From positions 62,001 to 126,000 of the forward strand of contig NZ_JOEM01000022.1 of assembly GCF_000718135.1 (NCBI RefSeq): a stretch of DNA of 64,000 bases, given 5' to 3'. The notes beneath the pieces are model-generated. The model worked only from the letters and a program-made list of their open reading frames with translations, made no database searches and had not been told where the DNA came from. Below, piece after piece: positions 8,440 through 15,808 of the stretch (the first letter of the stretch is position 1; the number at the start of each line of letters is the position of its first letter). The position numbers and the translations under genes are program-made. This DNA is from Streptomyces cyaneofuscatus (GTDB lineage Bacteria; Actinomycetota; Actinomycetes; Streptomycetales; Streptomycetaceae).

Positions 8440-9240
8440 CCCGCTACGGCGATACAAGTCAGGTACGCCACGGACAGCCGTTGCGCGTCGTGTTGCCGGC
8501 ACGCCACAGGCTCGGCGGTCTTGTCGTAGCGGGTCGCGATGCCGCGCCACTGCTTGAGCCGGTTGAAGCACCGTTCCACTACGTCGCGCCGCTTGTAGAG
8601 CTGCTTGTCGAAGCTTGGCGGGCGTCCGCCCCGGCTGCCGCGCCGGAGCCGGTTGCGGACCTGGTCGGCCCGCTCGGGGATGGTATGGCCGATGCAGCGA
8701 CGCCTGAGCCAGGTTCGTATCGCGCGGGAGCTGTAGCCCTTGTCGCCCAGCACGTGAGCCGGCCGCACCCGGGGCCGCCCCGGCCCGGGGCGGGGCACCC
8801 GGATCGCTTCCATCACGGCGGTGAACTGCGTGCAGTCGTTGGTGTTCCCGCCCGTGAGAGCGAAGGCGAGCGGACGCCCGAAAGCGTCACAGGCCAGGTG
8901 AATCCTGCTGGTCAGGCCACGCCGCGAGCCTCCGAGGCATGGGGTGCGGCGTCCCCCGCCGCGTCCACCCGGGCCTGCGCGGCCCGGAGCATCCGCTCGA
9001 AGGCGCCGTCCAGGGCCCACCGGCGAAACCGGGTGTGCAGCGTCCACCACGGCCCATACCGCTCAGGCACGTCCGGCCAGGCCGTGCCGGTGCGGAACTT
9101 GCACACGATCCCGTTGAGCACCCTTCGATCGTCCCACCGCTTCCACCCCCGCAAGGACGCAGGCAGCAGCGGCCGGACGAACTCCTCTTCCTCATCGGAC
9201 AGTTCATGGCGACGTATCACCCGCCCCTGAACCACCACTC
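8440..9240 (-). mobile_element. Degenerate IS5-family (IS427-type) insertion sequence
   Basis: The block carries two overlapping transposase frames on the minus strand, the usual arrangement of IS427-type elements. The N-terminal frame spans 8912-9238; the C-terminal DDE frame covers about 8440-8960. Clear terminal inverted repeats could not be assigned, so the edges are approximate. The element follows the stop codon of the scramblase-like gene almost directly and is next to a MITE at 9261. Confidence 0.75.
8446..9238 (-). pseudogene. IS5-family transposase, internally deleted
   Basis: The first frame encodes the IS5-type N-terminal domain (LSDEEEEFVRPLLP, WDDRRVLNGIVCKFRTGTAW, ERYGPWWTLHTRFRRW). 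The second encodes GGSRRGLTSRIHLACDAFGR, HVLGDKGYSSRAIRTWL (second catalytic Asp) and RRDVVERCFNRLKQWRGIATRYDK (catalytic Glu). Related transposases have a DSTVVRAHQHAAGA segment with the first catalytic Asp before the GLTSKIHLA motif. Here the sequence passes from ARVDAAGD straight to GGSRRGL, so that segment is missing, apparently by a deletion of several tens of bases near 8940-8965. The C-terminus also loses similarity after RYDKTAE. The transposase should be inactive. Confidence 0.75.
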
Positions 9241-9260
9241 AAGCTCAATCGAAGACACGA

Positions 9261-9429
9261 CTAGGGCGTGTCCGGCGGATCAGGGCCGGACAGGCCGCGG
9301 CGTCTGGTGCGGTGCATCGCAAGGCGCTGGAACGTCCTCATCGCGGAGCGATTCGGGCGTTTCGGCAACGCCGCGAGGTGCCCTGCCAGGCGTCGTGGAC
9401 CCGGTCAAGATCCGCCGGACACGACCTAG
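9261..9429. mobile_element. MITE-like element, 169 bp
   Basis: The left end CTAGGGCGTGTCCGGCGGAT and the right end form an inverted repeat of 21 nt with one mismatch (right arm 9409-9429, reading CTAGGTCGTGTCCGGCGGAT on the minus strand). Both ends carry CTAG, consistent with the TA/CTAG target preference of IS5/IS427-type transposases. The interior has no gene of its own. It is non-autonomous and would depend on a related transposase elsewhere; the neighbouring IS copy is broken. Confidence 0.65.
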
Positions 9430-9656
9430 CGCCAAGGTCTCGGCGACTGCGCTCCGCCCGACGCCGAGTAGAACCGAAAGGGCACCGTTAGCCGAGGGAG
9501 TCCCCTGGGACTTCCAGCCCCACCAACCAGCATGGGCGTGAAACAACTGAAAGACTATTTGCGCAGGTCACTTCTCATCGTGGCAGGTCACCGCTGGCTG
9601 GTCTCTTCCGGGACACCTGACGTCCTTGAGGGAGCCTTGAGGGAGAGGGGCTCTCG

Positions 9657-10856
9657 TCACCGTCCCTGCCTGCCCGCCGGGGCGAGTTCGGCGAGCGCCC
9701 CGACAGCACGGTCGATCTCGGCCTCGGTGTTGTAGTAGTGGGGGGAGAGCCGCACCAGCGGGTGGACGTCCCGGTTCTCGGTGTCGAACTGGGTCTGCAC
9801 CGGGTTCGTGACGCTGACGTTGATGCCCTGCGCGGCCAGGGCTGCGGCGGTGTCGGCCGCGGCCATGCCGTCGACCTTGCAGGTGACGATGGCGCACCGC
9901 CGCGTGCCGAGGTCGTGGGTGCTGACGCCGGGAACGACGTCGAGGCCCTCGCGCAGACGTGCGCCGAGGGCGAGGGCGCGGCGGCCGATCTCGTCGATGC
10001 CGAGGTCCATGGCCTGCTGGACGGCGGCGCCGAGGCCCAGCGTGTTGGCGTAGCTGACCTCCCAGGTCTCGAAACGCCGGGCGCCGTCGTGCCAGGTGAA
10101 ACCGCGCCCGCCGTCCCAGGTGGCCGACGCCGTCTCCGCCACGTACGGCTCCAAACGGCCGAGCGCCTCGGGGCGGACCCACAGGAAGCCCGTGCCGCGC
10201 GGGCCGCGCAGGAACTTGCGGCCCGTGGCGGTGAGCATGTCGCAGCCCAGCTCCGCGACGTCCACGGGGAACTGCCCGACCGACTGGGTGGCGTCGAGGA
10301 GGAAGGGAACGCCGGCGGCACGGGTGAGGCGTCCGATCTCGGCGACGGGGTTGACCAGACCGCCGCTGGTCGGCACGTGGGTGACGCCCACCAGCTTGCA
10401 GCGGTCGTCGATCAGGTTCGCCAGGGCGGTGGTGTCGAGCTGACCGGACGCGTCGTCGGGGACGACGACGACCTCGGCACCGGTGCGCCGGGCTGTCTGC
10501 AGATAGGCCAGAACATTGCTGCCGTACTCGGAGCGGCCGGTGAGGATGCGGTCGCCCGGCTTGAACTCCATGGAGTAGAACGCGGCGTTCCAGGCGTGGG
10601 TGGCGTTGTCGAAGAGCGCGATCTCGTCCGCCCGGCCGCCCACCAGCCGGGCGATGTGCTCGTGGACGGCGTCGATCCGTTCGCGTTCCTGATCGGCGGC
10701 CTCGTAGCCGCCGATCGCGGCCTCCAGTTCCAGATGGGAGGTCACGGTCCGGAGCGTGCCCCGGGAGAGCAGGCCCGCGCCCGCGTTGTTGAGGTGGAGC
10801 CGGTTCGCCGTGCCCGGGGTGTCCCGGCGTAGCGCTTCGATGTCCATGCTCCCCAT
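9657..10856 (-). CDS. Class V aminotransferase-fold PLP-dependent enzyme
   Basis: A 399-residue fold-type I PLP enzyme of the class V (cysteine desulfurase/isopenicillin epimerase-like) group. Visible features: a substrate region HLNNAGAGLLS near residue 20, FLLDATQSVGQFPVD with the PLP-binding Asp, and the Schiff-base Lys in TATGRKFLRGPRGTGFLWV near residue 213. The C-terminal small domain ends LVRLSPHYYNTEAEIDRAV. The reaction is not certain; relatives include cysteine desulfurases and C-S lyases. Start MGSMDIE is chosen over the internal ATG for spacing to GGGA. It is transcribed away from the HAD gene context on the same strand, with about 100 bp between them. Confidence 0.8.
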   Translation of the reverse strand: MGSMDIEALRRDTPGTANRLHLNNAGAGLLSRGTLRTVTSHLELEAAIGGYEAADQERERIDAVHEHIARLVGGRADEIALFDNATHAWNAAFYSMEFKPGDRILTGRSEYGSNVLAYLQTARRTGAEVVVVPDDASGQLDTTALANLIDDRCKLVGVTHVPTSGGLVNPVAEIGRLTRAAGVPFLLDATQSVGQFPVDVAELGCDMLTATGRKFLRGPRGTGFLWVRPEALGRLEPYVAETASATWDGGRGFTWHDGARRFETWEVSYANTLGLGAAVQQAMDLGIDEIGRRALALGARLREGLDVVPGVSTHDLGTRRCAIVTCKVDGMAAADTAAALAAQGINVSVTNPVQTQFDTENRDVHPLVRLSPHYYNTEAEIDRAVGALAELAPAGRQGR

Positions 10857-10962
10857 CCCGATTCCCGTCCGGTGCGGCGCCGTTCCGGCTCACGGCTCCC
10901 GGGCACCCTCCCAGTGGATCACGGTGCGGTCACCGCGGTCGAGGGTGCGGTCCGTCCGCCCG

Positions 10963-11658
10963 CTACGCGAACGGGGCCAGTTCGGCGGCCAGTTCCTCCA
11001 GGCTGTCCGCCCGCCAGTCGAAGGTGTCGGTGTCCTTCGGCGGGTCTCCACCGGGGCGGTGCACATAGGCCGTGCGCATGCCCAGGGCTTGGGCGCCCCG
11101 GAGATCCCAGGCGTGGGCGGCGATCATCACCGTACGCTCCGGCGGGCAGGCCGCGGTGTCGAGGGCGAGCTGGTAGACCGCCTTCAGCGGCTTGAACGCG
11201 CGGGCGTCCTCCGCCGAGAGCGCCTGGTGCCAGCGCAGCCCGGTGTGGGCGTTGAGGCGGAGCAGATCCGCGCGGGCGGCGTTCGTGAGACCGATGACCG
11301 GGAACAGGCGCGCGAGAGCGGCGAGGCCGGTGACGGAGTCCTCCCAAGGGGCCAGGCGCCGGGAGGCCGTGGCGAGACGCCGCAGGGCATCGCGGTCCGT
11401 GAGCCCGGCATCGCCGGCCACGCGCTCGACGGCCTCGCTGTCCAGGACCGTGGAGTTCGCGTAGGGCCGTTCGCCGTTCGCGATACGACGCTGTTCATGG
11501 GCGACGTGCTCCTCCCACTCGGCGAGCAGCCGGTCGGCGGCCGCCGCGTCCGCGGCAGGGAACGCTTCGCGGATCGCGGTCCGCAGCCCGCCCGGCTGAT
11601 CGACCATCGTGCCGAGGACGTCGAAGACGGCGACCTCGATCCTGCTTGCCGGAGTCAT
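10963..11658 (-). CDS. HAD-superfamily hydrolase (haloacid dehalogenase type II-like)
   Basis: A 231-residue HAD protein. Motif I is VAVFDVLGTMVD with the nucleophilic Asp near residue 12; motif II is VIGLTNAA; motif III has KPLKAVYQLAL; motif IV is MIAAHAWDLRGAQALGM. The cap and the AHAWDLRGA signature match (S)-2-haloacid dehalogenase-like proteins, though the true substrate may be a phosphate ester. Start: ATG at 11658 with AAGGGG upstream; the frame stays open further upstream without a better ribosome binding site. Confidence 0.85.
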   Translation of the reverse strand: MTPASRIEVAVFDVLGTMVDQPGGLRTAIREAFPAADAAAADRLLAEWEEHVAHEQRRIANGERPYANSTVLDSEAVERVAGDAGLTDRDALRRLATASRRLAPWEDSVTGLAALARLFPVIGLTNAARADLLRLNAHTGLRWHQALSAEDARAFKPLKAVYQLALDTAACPPERTVMIAAHAWDLRGAQALGMRTAYVHRPGGDPPKDTDTFDWRADSLEELAAELAPFA

Positions 11659-11790
11659 CGGCCCGCCCCTTTCCACGCCCGGGCGTCGCGCTACGCGATC
11701 GCCGTCCCCGGCAGGCTGGCCTGCCGGCGGGCACAGAGACGCGATGGGGCCGATCGAGGGCGTGTCCTGGGCGGGCGAGGCCACGGAGCC

Positions 11791-11884
11791 GGGGAGTCCT
11801 GCCGGTCAAGGCCGGGGAGTCCTGCCAGTCAGGGCCGTAGGCGTCCTGCCGATCAGCGCCGTGGCGTCCTGCCGGTCAAGGCGG
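11791..11884. repeat. Four-copy imperfect tandem repeat, about 23 bp
   Basis: Units with the core GTCCTGCCGGTCAAGGCC begin near 11791, 11814, 11840 and 11863. The second unit is longer by 3 bp and the third differs at a few positions. The repeat fills the intergenic space between the HAD gene and the tetR gene and encodes nothing convincing. Confidence 0.7.
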
Positions 11885-11947
11885 GTCCGTGAAAGGCCAT
11901 CGTTGAGGCACCCGCGTTCGATTCCTGCCTTGCGGACGCTATCGCCT

Positions 11948-11965
11948 GTATACCGCTGGGTGTAC
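11948..11965. promoter_or_regulatory. TetR operator O1 (candidate)
   Basis: GTATACC-GCTG-GGTGTAC: two 7-bp arms matching at 6 of 7 positions with a 4-bp spacer, ending 10 bp before the tetR GTG start. The same 18-bp 7-4-7 design recurs at 15410 and 21940. Its position fits autorepression. Confidence 0.65.
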
Positions 11966-11975
11966 CGTTGGCCAG

Positions 11976-12593
11976 GTGACCATCAGTAGTGAAACCCACG
12001 CGACGAGGACAAAGCGTCGGGGTGCCCACCATCTGACGCCGGCCGGTGTGAGAGTCCTCGAAACGGCCTCCCGGCTCTTCTACGATCTCGGGATCCGGGC
12101 CGTCGGCGTGGAGGCGATCGCGGAGCAGGCGGGCGTCACCAAGAAGACGCTCTACGACTGCTTCGGCTCCAAGGACGATCTCATCGTCGCCTACCTCCAG
12201 GCCCGGGACGGCCTGTGGAGGTCCATGCTGGTGAAGCACGTCAACGGCCACGAGGGGCCGCCGGGTGAGCGGATTCTCGCCACCTTCGGCGCACTGCAGG
12301 AGTGGTCGACCGAGCGGAACAAGCGGGGCTGCGCCTTCATCAACGCGTCGGTGGAGCTGGCCGAGGACCACCCGGCCCGCGAGGTCGCGCGGCACCAGAA
12401 GGCGTGGTTCCTCGGCTTTCTGGAGGACCTCGCGCGGGAGGGCGGTGCCCAGGCGCCCGGCGATCTGGCCGCCCAGGTGCTCATCCTGCACGAGGGAGCC
12501 TGCATCGCGGGTCCGATGGGTTCGGTGGACCAGGCCGTGCGTCGGGCGGAAGAGGTGGCGGCCGTCCTCATCGAGCGGTCGCTCGCCGCCTGA
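11976..12593 (+). CDS. TetR/AcrR-family transcriptional regulator
   Basis: A 205-residue one-component repressor-type protein. The N-terminal HTH (about 20-65) reads GVRVLETASRLFYDLGIRAV, VEAIAEQAGVTKKTLYDCFG, SKDDLIVAYL. The C-terminal ligand domain contains RGCAFINASVELAEDHPARE, typical of a large TetR subgroup, not of gamma-butyrolactone receptors. GTG start at 11976 lies 10 bp after operator O1. Converges with the NB-ARC regulator gene. Two further matching operators, before the mtnB-like operon and before a small peptide gene, suggest it controls the SAM/sulfur cluster to its right; that link is inference from site similarity. Confidence 0.85.
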   Translation: MTISSETHATRTKRRGAHHLTPAGVRVLETASRLFYDLGIRAVGVEAIAEQAGVTKKTLYDCFGSKDDLIVAYLQARDGLWRSMLVKHVNGHEGPPGERILATFGALQEWSTERNKRGCAFINASVELAEDHPAREVARHQKAWFLGFLEDLAREGGAQAPGDLAAQVLILHEGACIAGPMGSVDQAVRRAEEVAAVLIERSLAA

Positions 12594-12649
12594 CGCCAGA
12601 CGCCAGGCGCCGGGCGCCGGGCACCGGGCGCCGGACACCGGGCGCCGGG
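12593..12649. repeat. Short GC-rich tandem repeat between convergent genes
   Basis: Degenerate 8-9 bp units of the type GCGCCGGGC/GACGCCAG repeat about six times between the tetR stop and the 3' end of the NB-ARC gene. It may act as a structured transcript end, but no clean hairpin is evident. Confidence 0.5.
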
Positions 12650-12658
12650 ATGAGCGCT

Positions 12659-14041
12659 TCAGGCGACGAGCGCCGCCTCGGTCTTCGCCCGGTCCTCCCC
12701 CTGTACGGCCGCGGTCCCGCCGTCCAGTTGCCGGCAGAGGTCCGCCGCGTAGACGCGTAGGAGATCGTGCATCAGATAGTGGCGCTCGTCCTGCTGCCGG
12801 ATCAGATGAGCGCTCGCCAGATCGCGCAGCAGCCGTACGGCCTCGGCGTGGCTGACCCCCGCGGTGACCGCGGTGGCCGCGACGTCGATCACCTGGCCGG
12901 GCAGCAGCCCCAGCAGCCGGAATATCCGTGCGCTCGGCTCGTCGAGAGCCCGGTAGGACGCGTCGAACGTATGGCGCAGGGCCACGTCCCCTTCGGCGAG
13001 GGCCAGCCGGGCTTCCTCCGCCTTGAGTTCCGCGGCCAGCCGGTCGGCGCTGGGGTGCTGGCAGCTCACGATGTTCTCCGCCGCCAGCACCAGGGCCAGG
13101 GGGAGCCGCCCACACCGTTCCGCCAGCACCGTCAGTGCGGCGGGATCGGCGTCCGCGCGCGCGTCCCCGATCATGGCACGGAGCAGCATGGCCGCCTCCG
13201 GGCGGCACAGTTCCGTCATCGGCAGGGTGGCCGCGTCCACCCTGGACAGCAGACCGGGCAGGCGCGAACGGCTGGTCACCACGACGGCGCTGCCCGGCGA
13301 GCCGGGCAGCAGATGGTGCACCTGCTGGGCGTCGGCGGCGTTGTCCAGGACCAGCAGCACCTCGCGCCCGTGCAGATAGGAGCGGAAGGCGGCGGCCCGC
13401 TGATGCAGGTCGCCCGGCAGGCGCTCGCCGGGCACCCCCACCGCGTGGAGCAGATGCCCCAGGACGTCGAACGGGTCGGCTGCCTCTCCCGGCTCGGGGC
13501 CTTCGAGGTCGACGAACAGCTGCCCGTCGGCGAAGCGGCCGTCACAGACCGCCTGGTGTGCCCACTGGACGGCCAGGGCGGTCTTGCCGACGCCCGGAGG
13601 ACCGTTGATCACCGCGACGGGCACGGCGAGGGACCGGTCGTCCCCGAGCCACTGGCTCAGCTGCTTCAGATGACGCCGCCTCCCTGTGAAGAAGCGCTTG
13701 GCCGCAGGGAGTTGGGCCGGATGAACCCATCCGGCACTCGGCCGGGAGGCGGCTTCGAGCGCCGTCGCGATGGCGGTGAACCTGCTCCCGGAGTCCAGCA
13801 CCCGGTCGCAGGCCGCCCCGAGAACCACCGACGGCGTGCGCTTGCCGTTCTCCACCTTGCTGAGATGCCCTCGGTTGAAGTGCACCAGGCCGGCCAACTG
13901 CGTGAGCGAGAGCCCGCGCCGCTCGCGGTGGGCCCGGAGCAGGTGGCCGAACGTCCCTGGCGAGTCGGCACCGCACGGACAGTCCGGGCCGCCCGGTTCC
14001 GGTCGGCTTCCGGCACTGTCCTGCACTGAATTCCGTAACAC
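12659..14041 (-). CDS. XRE/NB-ARC STAND-type regulator
   Basis: A 460-residue putative signal-transduction ATPase. GTG start at 14041 with GGGAG 6 nt upstream. Residues about 28-85 are an XRE HTH (LSLTQLAGLVHFNRGHLSKV). The NB-ARC ATPase follows: Walker A INGPPGVGKTALA, Walker B VLLVLDNAAD, sensor GSAVVVTSRSRL, CGRLPLAL (GLPL motif) and a winged helix ending in YLMHDLLRVYAADL with a clear MHD motif. Unlike AfsR-type relatives it has neither a BTAD domain nor C-terminal TPR repeats; it stops about 35 residues after the MHD motif. It lies between tetR and the ARD-like gene, so it could be a second regulator of the cluster. Confidence 0.8.
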   Translation of the reverse strand: MLRNSVQDSAGSRPEPGGPDCPCGADSPGTFGHLLRAHRERRGLSLTQLAGLVHFNRGHLSKVENGKRTPSVVLGAACDRVLDSGSRFTAIATALEAASRPSAGWVHPAQLPAAKRFFTGRRRHLKQLSQWLGDDRSLAVPVAVINGPPGVGKTALAVQWAHQAVCDGRFADGQLFVDLEGPEPGEAADPFDVLGHLLHAVGVPGERLPGDLHQRAAAFRSYLHGREVLLVLDNAADAQQVHHLLPGSPGSAVVVTSRSRLPGLLSRVDAATLPMTELCRPEAAMLLRAMIGDARADADPAALTVLAERCGRLPLALVLAAENIVSCQHPSADRLAAELKAEEARLALAEGDVALRHTFDASYRALDEPSARIFRLLGLLPGQVIDVAATAVTAGVSHAEAVRLLRDLASAHLIRQQDERHYLMHDLLRVYAADLCRQLDGGTAAVQGEDRAKTEAALVA

Positions 14042-14114
14042 TGCGAACTCCCTGAAGTCGTAGGACCGCGCCGTGGCTCCTGAGCGGCGCAGGCCGGCCG
14101 AGTGGTACTGCCGC

Positions 14115-14690
14115 TCAGGGCAGCGCCAGCAGATCGTCGAGCGTCGGGAACCGGGCGGCGATGTCGCCCGGGGGGAATCGGACACCGGACCGGTCGCCCC
14201 CACGGAGGAAGCGGACAGACGTGTAGCGGGGGGTCGCTCCGGCATCGAACCAGTGCCCCGTACGGCTGGGCACCGAAAGCAGGTCACCGGCCGTGCAGAC
14301 CAGTGCGTAGACCTGGCCCGCGGCATGGAGGTAGTGGCAGCCGACACCCGCCACCAGGAAGCGCACCATGTCCTCCTCGTGCAGATGCCGCCGACGGAAC
14401 TTCTCGCGGTTCGCCCGTGACCTCTGCGGCCCGGGACCGGCCGGCGCGGGGGTGAGGCGTCTGATGTCGACGGCCTGGTAGCCGTTCTCGGCGCTCACGT
14501 GGTCGATATGGCTCCGGTAGGCGTTCAGAATCGTCGCGTCGTCCGCGTCGACGGGAATCCGCCGGGCGGCGCGCCACCGGGAGAAACGCACCCCGACCCT
14601 CAGCAGTTGGGTACGTATGACCTCCGGGTCCTCCGACCGCAGCTGCACCGCGCCGGGGTCGCCGGCCGCCATGACCTGTAACAACGTCAC
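14115..14690 (-). CDS. Acireductone-dioxygenase-like cupin with an altered metal site
   Basis: A 191-residue cupin closely resembling acireductone dioxygenase (MtnD), which oxidises the acireductone of the methionine salvage pathway. Recognisable parts: FRRRHLHEEDMVRFLVAG, VYALVCTAGDLLSVPSRTGH and WFDAGATP. In canonical ARD the metal ligands are His-X-His-X3-Glu plus a later His. Here the two His and the GHWFD His are present, but the Glu position (HTHSEDE in Klebsiella ARD) is Met (HLHEEDM). Activity may therefore be changed or lost. GTG start at 14690 has GAGGGGA upstream and overlaps the stop of the mtnB-like gene by 4 bp (GTGA), so the two are translationally coupled. Confidence 0.75.
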   Translation of the reverse strand: MTLLQVMAAGDPGAVQLRSEDPEVIRTQLLRVGVRFSRWRAARRIPVDADDATILNAYRSHIDHVSAENGYQAVDIRRLTPAPAGPGPQRSRANREKFRRRHLHEEDMVRFLVAGVGCHYLHAAGQVYALVCTAGDLLSVPSRTGHWFDAGATPRYTSVRFLRGGDRSGVRFPPGDIAARFPTLDDLLALP

Positions 14691-15304
14691 CAGGTCTTCC
14701 CCTCGGCCTCCTCGGGGCCGGCAGCGGGCGCCGGCCGCAGGGCGCGGCCGAGTTCCCTGATCCGCTCCAGTCCGGACAGCGCTTCGTCCGGACTCCGGCC
14801 CCACGTGAAGACGGCCGAACCGTCGAACAGCACGGCGGTTACGGGGCCGGAGAGGTCGATGAGCTTCTCCAGGCCGGCCACGTCGTCCCGCCCGGACGTG
14901 CTCCGCGGGCCGGGGGCGACCGTCAGCACCGTCGCGCCGGCGGAAGGGGCCGCGCCGACCGCCTCCGTGAGAGCCACGGTGGCGGGTTCGCGCGTGTGGA
15001 TCACGGCACCGCCGCCCGGAAGCTGACGGTGGATCGCGAGATGTGCCGGGGTCTCGGGGGGCGGCCAGGCGAGCTCCCCGAGCAGCGGCAGCCCCTCCTC
15101 CGGGTCGATCAGCACGGCGTTCCGGCCGGTCCGGGGTGGTTCCCCGTCCTCCTCGCCGGCCGAGATGACGACGGCCTCACCCGATCGGATCGAGACGCAG
15201 CCGGAAGCCTGTCCCGGCGGATCGGACCGGTCCAGCGACCGACAGGCGAGCAGCACCAGTTCACGGTGCCGTTCGACTTCCTCGTGGACCCGTACGGGCT
15301 TCAC
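14687..15304 (-). CDS. MtnB-like class II aldolase-family protein lacking two zinc histidines
   Basis: A 205-residue class II aldolase/adducin-type protein, nearest to methylthioribulose-1-phosphate dehydratase (MtnB). The catalytic-Glu region (PETPAHLAIHRQLPGGGAV) aligns well with MtnB. However, the zinc HTH motif reads IHTREP and the RGHG before YTWGR reads DGSA before VFTWGR, so two of three zinc His are replaced. GTG start at 15304 has GAGGGGGAG 4 nt upstream. It is first in a two-gene operon with the ARD-like gene and lies about 105 bp from operator O2. No mtnA, mtnP, mtnK or mtnC is nearby, so this is probably not ordinary methionine salvage. Confidence 0.7.
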   Translation of the reverse strand: MKPVRVHEEVERHRELVLLACRSLDRSDPPGQASGCVSIRSGEAVVISAGEEDGEPPRTGRNAVLIDPEEGLPLLGELAWPPPETPAHLAIHRQLPGGGAVIHTREPATVALTEAVGAAPSAGATVLTVAPGPRSTSGRDDVAGLEKLIDLSGPVTAVLFDGSAVFTWGRSPDEALSGLERIRELGRALRPAPAAGPEEAEGKTW

Positions 15305-15409
15305 GGACTCCCCCTCGCTGTCATGGCGGTGATGTCCAGGGACCGTTCAGGCGCCTGGCCGGACACCGGGACTGGCACGCATGCCTCCCCCCGGAGCGAG
15401 GAGCGGCGA

Positions 15410-15427
15410 CTATACCAACCGGTATAG
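15410..15427. promoter_or_regulatory. TetR operator O2 (candidate)
   Basis: CTATACC-AACC-GGTATAG: perfect 7-bp inverted repeat with a 4-bp spacer, located between the divergent mtnB-like operon and the methyltransferase operon. It matches O1 and O3 in arm length, spacer and core (TATAC...GTATA). It could control one or both directions. Confidence 0.75.
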
Positions 15428-15617
15428 ATACAAGCTAGGGAGTCACTTCTCGCCGTGTCAACGGCGCCCCGGCGGATGGCCGGAAAGAGCCTCCGGCGGC
15501 CGATCCGGCCGATTCCCCTGCCCCTGGTGTCCGGGGAAGTGCAGGTGCGGGCGTCGGGAACGGACAGCGCTCCGCGGATAGGGCATCCAGCTGTTTGCGG
15601 GCGGTTCGGTGGTGCTG

Positions 15618-15648
15618 CTGTTGCCAGTCGGGTGGCAACAGAGTTGCC
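15618..15648 (+). promoter_or_regulatory. Overlapping alternative hairpins in the leader of the methyltransferase operon
   Basis: CTGTTGCCA (15618-15626) pairs perfectly with TGGCAACAG (15633-15641). The second arm can instead pair downstream through GGCAAC (15634-15639) and GTTGCC (15643-15648). The two hairpins exclude each other, as in attenuators. They lie about 55 nt before the small ORF at 15704. The region 15428-15703 otherwise holds no supported gene. Regulatory action is inference. Confidence 0.4.
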
Positions 15649-15703
15649 CTGTACACGGATTCCGGGGCGGTGCGACAGTGAGTACGCCTTCAGGGGAGGA
15701 GCA

Positions 15704-15808
15704 ATGTCTCGTAGGGGCGCTATCCGGTGCACCACGCATTTCTCTGGGCGCCGACCGCAATTCTTCGTACCGGCAGAGCTTTTGCCATGTCGCAGGAGGC
15801 TGAGATGA
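15704..15808 (+). CDS. Small ORF, possible leader peptide (34 residues)
   Basis: ATG at 15704 is preceded by GGGGAGGAG, one of the best ribosome binding sites in the window. The stop overlaps the methyltransferase start as ATGA, so translation of the two is probably coupled. The peptide is Arg-rich (about 9 of 34), with Cys near residues 9 and 29, and ends CRRRLR. A competing frame starts at GTG 15679 and ends at 15803. Third-position GC is lower than in the flanking genes in both frames. I do not recognise either peptide. Confidence 0.4.
   Translation: MSRRGAIRCTTHFSGRRPQFFVPAELLPCRRRLR

Noticed and set aside
6906..9050. 714-codon minus-strand frame spanning the scramblase-like gene and the IS
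   Set aside because: Only its N-terminal third is transposase; the rest is antisense to the 7722-8426 gene and the kinase.
11759..11775. Third copy of the MITE end (GGGCGTGTCCTGGGCGG)
   Set aside because: Matches only the first 10 bases of the terminal repeat and has no partner arm; probably chance.
15410..15427. Gamma-butyrolactone autoregulatory element (ARE)
   Set aside because: The palindrome is ARE-like, but the encoded TetR protein lacks features of ArpA-type receptors and the same motif precedes its own gene, so a general TetR operator is the simpler reading.
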